DNA of 64,000 bases, from contig NW_023998415.1 in NCBI RefSeq assembly GCF_014805625.2, positions 40,753,487 to 40,817,486 of the forward strand. Direction: 5' to 3'. Numbering within the stretch: position 1 is the first letter of the stretch; each line of letters opens with the position of its first letter. Shown piece after piece: positions 50,674 through 60,718 of the stretch. The notes beneath the pieces are model-generated. The model had not been told where the DNA came from, made no database searches, and was given only the letters and a program-made list of their open reading frames with translations. A program made the translations under genes and the position numbers. This stretch comes from Glossina fuscipes (taxonomy: Eukaryota; Arthropoda; Insecta; Diptera; Glossinidae).

Positions 50674-51891
50674 CTGAAAAAGAAGAAGAATTATAAAAAA
50701 ATTTATGTGTCTAGCATAAGAATAGATCTGCTTAAATCTCTAATGGCAAATGGTAAATATCGAAGGCAAAGTTAGGCCTTGTATCAGGGTACGGAAGTTC
50801 ATTAAAATAGAAAGAAACAAGTACGGGCCACTACCTGCATTGCCTTGTTTTTAGAAATAATAAAGTTTGAATTGAGACGCACATGCAGAGTCCAACCGCA
50901 GTGTCGCAAAGCGTTCTATGGTTTAAATCGATGTTTTTTTTTTTGTTTTTCTTTTTCTGCAAGTGCAAGTGTGCTTGTTCGTACCACACATTTTCATTTG
51001 AACGCACTATCGATTTTTGGTCAAGTACTAAGTTTTAAGTATTGCAATACTGATCCCTTTGCCAGTCTACGAAATAAAGATAGCTTTCGCCCCAAGTTCA
51101 ACCATTTTGAAACAAATTTTCGTTCGATCGCATTTCATGCTCAAAAAAATGTAGTGGGAGTTAATGACATCATTAACCATACACGTAATATCGACTCGGC
51201 GATTGTCTAGTGCTTGTCCACCCGGGTTGTTGTTACGCCCTGAAAAAAAATTATATCCAACCAGAAAAGGGGTTTTTACTAACTAACACCATCCCGCCTA
51301 TGTACATTTGACTGCAATAGATGTCAGTTAATATATACTAAGATTGAATATTTAGAATCCGCCATAAACGAATCTAATCTTTTCTCACTTTTTAAGGTCA
51401 GAGCATATGGCGGTAATCAGCTGAGACAATTGCCGTTTAAATGACAGTTATGATTTTCATACATATATATGTATTAAATTTTGCATCGATTCAGATCGTA
51501 TAAAGGACTTTTGAACATTTTCGAAATCGCTTCAAAGCTTTATCTGTAAAATTTACCTGTCAACTAATCACACGACAAGGAATGAAGAAATTGAACAATA
51601 CCTTAATTATAAGGCATTTCCATAGCCGTGTCCATTATTCCTTTGTTTCTTCTAAGGATTTCAAACTCAAACCCACGAATTTCTCATGCCATTATGCAAT
51701 GGCATTAGCTATGGGAATTATGCAGATTTCGTTTCTGCCAAATTTCACTACACTTGTTTAGTTAAGCGCATCTTTTTTTGAATATTTTGGGTTCATTTTC
51801 GCATATATCTTACTTTTCAATGTTGATTCGATGAAAAATAATGCTGACATTAACCAAATGCTAGTTAGGGCGATTTACGGTAGTGCATAAG

Positions 51892-52051
51892 GAAACTGTA
51901 TATCTCCTTGGAGAGCGATGTTACGCAAGACAAAAAGAACCCATTAGGGAGGCATTACGCTTGAGACACGTGAAACTGTCTATCTCCTTGAAGAGCGATG
52001 TTACGCAAGACTAAGAGAACTTACTAGGGAGGCATTTCGTTTGAGAGACGT
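51892..52051. repeat. Tandem duplication, period 80 bp
   Basis: Two head-to-tail units (51892-51971, 51972-52051) begin with 'gaaactgt' and share 'atctccttg(g/a)agagcgatg', 'ttacgcaagac' and 'agggaggcatt'. They are roughly 88 percent identical by eye. Each unit is open in the same relative plus-strand frame (ETVYLL-ERCYAR...REA-RLR), but because 80 is not a multiple of three the frame breaks between them. Confidence 0.85.
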
Positions 52052-53399
52052 GAGAATGTTTCACAAGCCACATAATACGATGTGAACTGATTATCCGTCG
52101 TAGCGATGCTAGATTGTTTACCAAAAAACCTGCCGAGGAAACTTTGNNNNNNNNNNATGTAAGTTGAAATGAATGTAAAATAAATAATTATTTAATGTGA
52201 ACAAACAAATGTAATCGTTAAAGCAATTAATACGGCCGGTAGACACCACTAGATAAATAAATATACATATACTCGTATGAATGCAAACAACGTTCAAGCT
52301 GCTTATCATTATCATATCATCGGTGGAAGTTAATAAAAGTTATTGCTGTTGTTGTTATTGTTGTTATTGCTATTATTGTTGCTATTGTTGTTATTGACTG
52401 ATTGTTATTGATTGATAAACAAACTTTGTTATTTATTTGCTTTCTTCATTGGTTTCAGAGATTTTTTTAAATAATTTTCTTCTTTTTTTTTTTTTAACTA
52501 AAAGTCCTTGAATAATAGTATTTTAATATTTATATAAATTTTTTGAGTTATAAGGTCATTACGATAAAAAGGACAACCTTCTTGATACATTTTTGTTTTC
52601 TCTTGATTTTAATTCTGAAGAAGTCTATAGTCAATCAGGGCGTCTATCAAGGCGATGACAAAAAAAAACAAAAAAAAGTGTGCATAGACGTATAGATAGG
52701 CGCGGTTATTTTTCGATTTGAGCGAACTTGTGTAATTAACACGTGTGCAGTTCAGCGAGTCATTTGTCCGATCTGGCACACAACGTCATTTAAGCTTTCT
52801 GAAAATTTTAACAAATTTCATAAAGTGAACGCGTCAGCAGAAATCTTAACAGTGTCATTCGATCATAATTTCACGCCAGAAGCTTGGAATGCATCGCAAC
52901 TTATGGACCAACATATATATATATATAGAAATTATCGATCGATTTGTTAACGTTTATTATTATACGGTTGTTGTTGTACATTTGTAAATTAATAACCTAA
53001 ATTTTTGAGCTAAATCAATCGAATATCAACTCCACGCAAATGTGTTACGCTCTGCTTAACCATCTCAATTCAGGCGGTTTGGATAATGTTAGATCAATTC
53101 AAATTATCGAATTAATGTAACCACGTTTTGTTGCACAAAAAAAAAAAGTTGAATGGATTCGAATGTTTCATATATATATATACATATATATATACATATA
53201 TATATATCAACAATGTACATATATATATAAACTTTGACAACTGAATATTGTGTCCTTCTTCATACGCTTACTATCTGCAATATGAAATAAGTAGAGAAAC
53301 TACATGCGGCTATGGTCGAATCTTTAATACCCAACACTTTTATATAACAAATAATTCAAATAATTTCTTAATTTTTTTATTAAAATACAATATGAAAAT

Positions 53400-53600
53400 A
53401 TTTATTATTGTAGCTTATGAGTAATGAGCAAAATGTTCTGACTTGCGGGTGTCTCACTCAATCGATTTGGCCACAAGAACTTTCAATGTTTCTATCAAAT
53501 ATGAAGCGTCTAGGAGAATGTTCACTGCAGGCTTGACATAGACAGACAGGCAGGGGGACAGACGGACATGCTTAAATTGTTTCACAATTTGATGCTGATT
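53400..53600 (+). repeat. Dispersed repeat family, copy 5 (short)
   Basis: Only the 3' part is present: a run of GACAGACAGGC/GGACAGACGG units near 53539 followed by 'gacatgcttaaattgtttcacaatttgatgctgat'. This is nearly the same string as in the copy at about 56880. Confidence 0.6.
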
Positions 53601-54929
53601 ATAAAAACATATATGCACCTTATGAGATCACTGAAACTTTTTTCGATCCTTCACCCTCTCCTATCACCCAATAATAAGTATAAAAAGTTATACAAAAAAG
53701 TGCAAAAAACCCAAAAAGTGAATGCACGCGGAATAGTTATGACTACAAGCATCATCTTAGGTTAGAATGACAACTTTATGACAATGGCAAATTTACTTAA
53801 CCACATACAAGCGACCCCATTGCCCAATCACTACTACACGTCTGTGTAGGGAATTAATTTGCTGAGAATAGAGAATGTACTGGAACAAAAATCTATAATT
53901 TTACATTTCTATTTATCTATATATAAAGTGGGCGTAACTTGGGATAAATCTCAATTATATTTAGGCACATTCAGGCAAATTATTCATATAAGACTTTTCT
54001 ACATTCGTGTTTCTAGCATGCTTCCTAGGGTACGAACGTTAAGAGCGTCATTGTTTTAAATTTCGAAAGTGCAAATATTGTACGATTTGTTATAAGAAGA
54101 GAAAAAGAGGCAAAGAAAGAAAGAAACCCTTGTCGAATTCATAAATACTTAATGTCTTAAGACAAACACTTCAAATTACTCAATCATTATATTTCACACT
54201 GATAACGGGCGTTTTCTACTGATTTACTTAGGGTGTTATTGAATTGAATTTATTTGATTTTCAGTTACAATTTACTTATTTATCTTTTTAACAAAAGTAT
54301 TTATACAATTATTTATTTATTTATTTATTTATATTTCGTTTCGTTCATTTCTTATTTGTTTTCTACACGCTTTCAATCATTTAATGAACCGTTAGTAACT
54401 AAAGTCGTTCAATAACTAAGAGCTCACTCGAAAATCGAATTATGAACGGCGAATAGTTATAGATATTTCGCTCAAGGGGCTCAGAAATTTGTTATCAGCT
54501 CATGTTTCCATTTCAGAGAAAGAAACCCTACCGAAAAATGCTTAAATGAAAGACTAAAGTGCATAACAATTAAAACCAATTCTTTCAATCATTTATAATA
54601 TATATAATATATATATATTTTTAATTTACAAAAATTTTTCATATATGAAATATTCGTATATTAGACAATAATTAAATCAAAAATAAGAAAAATAAATAGA
54701 TTTTTCAAGCCGTCATAACATAATCTCCTTTCGGAGACAAGCCCGATAAACTTACATGCAATTTTAGGGATCCTTTGTTCACCATTAGCGCGTTCCATAT
54801 TCGCTGTTAATGCATGAAAAGCTAATCTGATTTATTACCGTAGATCAGCAATTTCAAATAATCCCATAAATAAAGAAAGAAACGAATGCGAAAGTTTTAC
54901 GTTATAGCCACACCCCGTTTCGATACTGA

Positions 54930-55420
54930 TAATATTTTGAATTTATTATTACATCAACAAGCGTATCACGTAATAAATTGATTGTTCGGTGAACGATGTT
55001 GCACGTAGCGTCGCCGCGTCAAAACCACATATCATTTGCATTAACAACTTCCCATCTATATCATAAAAAATGTATTTAGATCGGTTTACGATTAGGGGAC
55101 CCTTATTCCCATTTTCAAATAAATAAGAATCGACAATGTCCCCGTTCCCGGCACAAAAACTACGCCAAATGGTCTCATTTACGAGACGAGTAAAGGCGTC
55201 TTGCGAAAACTATTTGGTTTCGCTACATAGCAAAAAATATCGGTTCGTTGGTGCAAAAATCAACTTCATCTGAGAAGATGATTTTACTAAAAAATTGGAT
55301 AATTTTCCAAACGTTACCGAGATTTATGTCTCTCCAAGATAACAATGCTAACCTGCGCATTAGGGGCTAATCACGTATGAGAAATTTAACTTACGCTATT
55401 GTATTCAGCTGTTTCGCTTA
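54930..55420 (-). mobile_element. DDE transposase relic (Tc1/mariner superfamily, 'Tc3-like' insect type)
   Basis: Minus-strand fragments in shifting frames fit the second half of a DDE transposase. They are KIIFSDEVDF (about 55290-55260, first catalytic Asp region), FCAGNGDIVDSYLFENGNKGP (split over frames, about 55165-55100) and VNANDMWF then GDATC...TINLLRDTLVDVI (about 55050-54965, second catalytic Asp region). Stops and indels interrupt it. No terminal repeats were found, so its limits are uncertain. Confidence 0.6.
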
Positions 55421-55839
55421 AACGGCTGAATGCAAAAACGGGAGCTAGTTTTCACCCCCCTCCGGATTAAGTATTTTTTGATTAATTATCTTTCGCTTCG
55501 ACGATGAAACTTACAAGTCATTTAATTTTGCTAGTTATGGACGATTTATCGTTTCGTTTTTCGATATTCGAAGGAGAAATAAGCGGTAAACTTGACGTTT
55601 GCTTGTTTACAAGCAACCAACATGATACAATCGACAATAAAATCGTACAAACGTAAATAAAAGCAAAATTGTATAAAATTTGTAATAAAATGATATAAAG
55701 TGCAGTAATAAGCATTTTCAACAAAACGACAACAACAACAAGAACAATATATATAAACAGGTAAGACTGACCATTAAATACGCTACAATACTCCGTCGTT
55801 GTGTTAATAGGACATCAAATATTGCACAGTTATTTCCAC

Positions 55840-56960
55840 GCTAAGGCATATTTTTCATGAAAGCCCGCATATTGCAGGATCTACTCACTTCGTAAAAAAA
55901 ATTTTATTTTTCAGTTTTCGTCATAAAAACCTATAAACTAGACTTTCTCTCCATATTAGAGTCTGCTTTTCATAAAAATCCCATATCTTGGAGTCTACAA
56001 GAGAGATTTATCTGATCAAGACTTCCTACCGTTTCTTTTTTTTTTTTTTTTTTTTTGCTTTATGGATGCTATGGAACAATTTTCATTATAAAATGTTAAA
56101 AATTAAAGTTTTTCTGAAGATCTTACTATTCATGAGAAATCTCCCATAGAATAGACTGCAAGAAACAGACCCAAGTGTTTCAAATTTTGTCCACTTAATT
56201 TTTATGCCATATTACTACAATGAACAAGTTTTTATCACTAAACATTAACCAAAGCAAAGCCTTTGCAGCACATAAGGATTTGCATTTCCGGAGAATCCTT
56301 ATATGCGGTGAAATCCAAAAAATACACCGACGTGCTCCAAATTCGGTAAGGTTAATCTATGTATCATTGGTTCAATGTCAACTTATTATTATGAAGTAAT
56401 CCTCACCATGAAAATTTATATCTTTTTCATAAGTACTAAAAATTCAGTTTCCGTAGGAACGATTATATGAGAGACAGTTCAGAAAATTACCAGCTTGGAA
56501 TGCCGAAATACTATTGCAGAGGGAGTTTTGTTGAAAAATTTTGAAAATTGCAATTTTTTACCATATAACGTCTTTTCAAAATAACCCGTTATATGAGAAG
56601 TTTTCAAAAAAAAAAAAAAAATGAAACAAAGGGAATCATTTTCAATAACGCTCTTCCTTGGTCCAAACCATCATAGGTACGTTCGAATTTGTGTAGGTTT
56701 ATCTGCTGCAGTGTACGAGAAAAAAAAAAAATTTTTTCACTCCGTTTGAAAAGCGGAGATTTTCTCAGTTTATGTGGTACTGTGGGCGTGTCCTTCGACC
56801 GATGTGGGCCACTCTCAATAGCTTCATTTTTGCAACCAGGAGAATGTTTATAACCGATATTACACAGACGGACAGGCAGACATGCTTAAATCGATTTAGA
56901 ATTTCATGTTGACCAAGAATATATACAGTTTGGCGGGTAAAGGAAGATCGCTTCTGGGCG
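55840..56960 (+). repeat. Dispersed repeat family, copy 6 (long)
   Basis: This is the longest copy, broken by A and T runs. Landmarks are 'attcatgagaaatctcccat' near 56130, 'gtaggaacgattatatgag' near 56450, 'cagacggacaggcagacatg' near 56865, 'ttaaatcgatttagaatttcatg' near 56885 and 'gcttctgggcgttgcaag' near 56950. It is non-coding. Confidence 0.6.
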
Positions 56961-57097
56961 TTGCAAGCGACATATACAATTTCCAACGTTCAACCCTTCA
57001 TATAAAGAACACCTCGTTTTATTGATTGCGTCTACGCTCATAAAAAAAATATGTCATTTTCAATACTATCGTATATTTTCGCAATGGAAAGGAAGAA

Positions 57098-57530
57098 AAT
57101 ATTATTATTATAATTTTAGAGTAATGAAATAAATTCTTAAACTAAAAAAGGAAGACATAGAGCACTAGGAACACAGGCTATCGACTCTAATTTATAAAAG
57201 TATATTAGATATTGATCCTAGTAGCCTTGATGATGTAACATATTGTATTGATATTCTGTTCTGTAGATGATTGTAGAATGTCCATAGGGTTAATCGTTTC
57301 AAATGCAATACTTCTAGCCAAAGAAAACCTAAGGCAGTCGCAGAGAATGTGCTTTATAGTGCAGATTGGGGAAGAAGATCTCTTCAAGATCCATTGATGA
57401 GTTGCAATTGTACGACCAAGGCGAATTCTCGAAAATGTTTGGAAGGAAATAATCAGAATATTTTCATAATTTCCCCTATCCAAGTTCAAATGGTTCACTT
57501 CAATCCAAATCAGTAGGCAAAGTAAAAGGA
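57098..57530 (-). mobile_element. 5'-truncated non-LTR retrotransposon 3' end
   Basis: On the minus strand a frame (57498-57205) reads IRLGRTIATHQWILK, then CTIKHILCDCLRFSLAR, then a polar tail. This is the layout of the C-terminal end of many arthropod LINE ORF2 proteins ('RLRIGHT.LTH ... C ... HIL.EC'). A 3' UTR of about 75 nt and an (AAT)n tail at about 57112-57098 follow the stop. The 5' part is missing. A second, shorter copy of the same 3' UTR lies at about 57798-57890. Confidence 0.6.
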
Positions 57531-57767
57531 TATTGTATCGAGACGAAGCTCTGCTATTTCTTCAAGTTCACACGTCCACGGAAGAAGCGAAAAATATTTA
57601 TAATTTCGTAATGTGTTTTGTTGAAATTCTTTCTCATCCAGATTCAGCCAACCAAAGCCCAATCTTCGCTTTGCTATGCTATGCTAAATAAACTTTGAAA
57701 ATTTTCTTCAAATTTAAAAGCATAAGATTAATAAATGTTTACGATATACGCATAAAACGATATAATA

Positions 57768-58392
57768 GGTTGGAGGGAAAGTTCTGTCGTATTTTATTAT
57801 TATTATTATTATTATTTTAATTTTAGACTAATGAATTGAATTCTTAGACTAAAAAAAGAGACATTGAGCACTAGCAACACAGGCTATCGGCTGTCGTATT
57901 TTATTTATATACTTTGCTTTAACACAATTCCAAGAGATTTAATGTGATCTCCAACAGTTGCATGATGCCATGATACCTAACTCTTCTGCAATTTCTCGAC
58001 TTGTTAAATGTGAATTATTTTCCAAGATGGATCGCAAAACATCATTATCGATCACTTAGTTGGAGGCTCAGATCCCCCGGAAAGAAGTTTGTTAAACCAT
58101 CTTTGACAAGTACGAATATTTGCAATATCTCTTCCAAATACCGCATATAAATTTTTACATGCAACCGATGCGTTGCTTACTTTTTGGAATTCATACAAAA
58201 TGCAGTGCAAATGCATATTTTCCACTTTAAATATCACAAGTAAATGATGAACGGTAAAAAAGACTCCTCTTATATTCTACAGCAGCTAAAAAAACAAAAA
58301 AACATCCGAATGACTCACCAGCCAGATGTTTTTTTAATTTACAAGAAAAATTACCTGCCTATTTCAAATACAACAGAACGTTCCCTCCAACC
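57768..58392 (-). mobile_element. Decayed mariner element with terminal inverted repeats
   Basis: Imperfect terminal inverted repeats start at 57768 ('ggttggagggaaagttctgt') and, on the other strand, at 58392 ('ggttggagggaacgttctgt'). They are about 28 bp long with few mismatches and are flanked by TA on both sides (57766-57767, 58393-58394). Inside, on the minus strand, lies a mariner transposase N-terminus. The helix-turn-helix part reads HCILYEFQKVSNASVACKNL then RTCQRWFNKLLSGG (58200-58060), followed in another frame by LTSREIAEELGI (about 57990). The catalytic half is deleted and stops interrupt it. A LINE fragment is nested near its left end. Confidence 0.8.
57798..57890 (-). mobile_element. 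Very short LINE 3' end nested in the mariner, with 14-bp target duplication
   Basis: The 14-mer 'ctgtcgtattttat' occurs at 57784-57797 and again at 57891-57904. Between the two is an (ATT)n tract followed by about 70 bp matching the 3' UTR of the LINE copy at 57112-57184 ('gagcactagcaacacaggctat'). Read on the minus strand this is 3' UTR, (AAT)n tail, target duplication: a normal target-primed insertion that kept only the last 90 bp or so. Confidence 0.75.
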
Positions 58393-58394
58393 TA

Positions 58395-60157
58395 ATATTT
58401 CAGTTGTCAGTCAGTTGCGATTCTCAAACTCTCGCTTGCTTATTCGCTTCTCTATTCATTCGATTACGTTTTAAATTATAGAATAGCGGTAGAGTTTAAC
58501 CCTATCTTGTGGCATATGCCAATGGCCAATGTCATCTATTGGACTCCTTTTAAAAGCTCTAGAATTTAAGTTTAAAATATAGATAGCATAATAATTCTTG
58601 ATGTGATTGTGAAAATTTAGATTTCACTGACGTCTTATTAAAAAGATAATAACCCATTCAAGGCAGACATATTGACTGACATCATGACTTAGACGATTTG
58701 CCTGACGTGACGGGTAAGCAACTGAAGGCTGATGGCTTAAAAAAATTTGTAAGCTAGTATCTCTAATCTTGGGATTTCTGTTCATTCTTACTCTCTCCGC
58801 AATCACTTCGATCTCTCTTAGAAATAACTAAGCCCAATATCTGAGCCGCACGCAATGTATTTGCAATTGCTTTTGCAGCAATAATAATAAATTATTGATT
58901 ACATTTTCCTATTTTTATATTGTTGTTGCCCTCAAACGCAATGACCGCAACATGTTCAGAGAGGTGTGAAAATAATTTATTGGAAGAAGTGCTTTTTTAA
59001 TAGATTGATTTTATTTTAATCGCCAACTACACCTTTGCCTCGGGCGCTTCTCCCGCCTTCTTAGGAGAATGTGAATCACATGCGGAAAATTATATGGTTT
59101 TTTCGCGGCTTCCCTCTCTCTCCAGATGCGAGTCATGTACGTTCAACTTCACTGACGACAGTAATGTTTCACTTGATCTCAAGCCATTTGCGGCTTGGAT
59201 ATCGGAATGTACGTAATGTTCATTCCACTTGGTGACTTATTACCGCTGGATTCCGAATTAAGTAGAAAGTGGAATATTTCTCACACACACAAATCCGATC
59301 ATTTTCAGGAGGAAAATTGTGCAGTCACTTTTAGATTTGCTTTTCTATACTACGAATAACTGTACAATTAAATGTCAAAACTAACATAATTTTCTAGAAA
59401 TGCTCACAGGCATTAATCACGTCATTATCTCTAGGAAAAACAGACAAGGGCTTGTTTGCGCTCTGCGCTCTGGTTGGCTTTTTGATGACTTCGATGATAT
59501 GAAATGCACAGATCTTCCATCTGTTCGCTAATACGTTCCAATTGGTACTGTTATTGCCGTCATTGTTACTTGTAGTGTCTTCTGCTCCGCTAGTTTTCGG
59601 GTTTTCTTAGCCGACCTTCGTAGCCGACATTCATCGAAAACTAGTTTCTCGAATCACTCGACGAATACCAGGATGATTAAACAATATAGTATATCGTTGT
59701 TGAACAATTTAAGATAAGCAATAATTTTTTTACTATATTTCGTAATCGAATTGAATTCAATTGACAAATGCGCTAAATGCACATAATTAATACATGTATA
59801 TATTCTATCAAGACGATATAAAAACAAAAGAAAAGCTATTAAAACATATTTCGAAAGAATATTTATTAGAGATGGCTAACGGACGAACGGCGGCAAAGAT
59901 ATAGTTAAGATAGATGAAGAGAAGAAAATACGCAGAGATATAGCTGCGTGAATTTGAAATTCCGTCACACGCACGAATAATCGAAATTGCCGATTTTTCC
60001 GTGTTACAAAATGACTATATATATTTCGATCCTTTGTTTGTGGATATGCGTAATAAATTAGAAGACCTGAGTACACATAAGGAACTAAACGAATAACGAA
60101 TTGAAAGAAGGATTGTTCATAATATATTAAATAAATGGATATTTGCTAACATTACAA
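58395..60157. other. Gene-free region downstream of ARMC8
   Basis: No supportable gene. On the minus strand a short GC-richer stretch (about 59090-59035) reads DSHSPKKAGEAPEAKV and a stop, followed by AATAAA-like sites. It has no upstream reading frame and is left unassigned. Confidence 0.5.
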
Positions 60158-60683
60158 CTAGTTGGTAATATCTGGATACATACTCTTACATTTGACAACA
60201 ATTTGCTTTAATGTTCGACTAATATAATCATTGCTAATTTGTACATTTTCAGTTGTTTTATTTAGCTCCTGAACGTTTCTTAAGACATTTAAATTTGTAA
60301 GCCTTAAGGAGCTCTTATCCGACCATATGTCTTTACGATGGACGATACTGCTAATAACATATAGCGATCCGGCTTGTATTCTTTTATCGGGATGAAACTG
60401 CAAAAAAGAATATATAAAGAATATGTTAACTTTTATAGCATTCACTTAATGTTAATGACTAAATGTTATATCATCTTAGGTTATTTGGCAAAATGACGAC
60501 TCGCTATGAATTCGAAATGATTTGATGACATACATAATGTCTAATACTAATATGTATTTCCATGTCTATTGTGTGTGACTAATATCAATGTTTTCTACAA
60601 CTTATTAATATGAAAAGTCTTTGTGAAGACACCATGACACATGCGGGCAAATATATATCTTTCGTCACTAACAGTGACAAGTC

Positions 60684-60718
<35 letters not shown>

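Larger units (their letters stand above)
50836..54900. other. Region upstream of cyclase C without a recognised gene
   Basis: The 5' exon(s) and promoter of cyclase C should lie at its left end but were not fixed. The rest holds an 80-bp tandem duplication (51892-52051), a ten-N gap (52147-52156), a TTG/TTA-rich tract (52335-52420), TA microsatellites and a copy of the dispersed repeat (about 53400-53600). An open plus-strand frame at 50845-51210 is antisense to the candidate cyclase exon and is not supported. Confidence 0.5.

Noticed and set aside
58052..58237. 61-codon minus-strand frame as a host gene
   Set aside because: It is the helix-turn-helix part of a mariner transposase, inside the inverted repeats of a decayed element.
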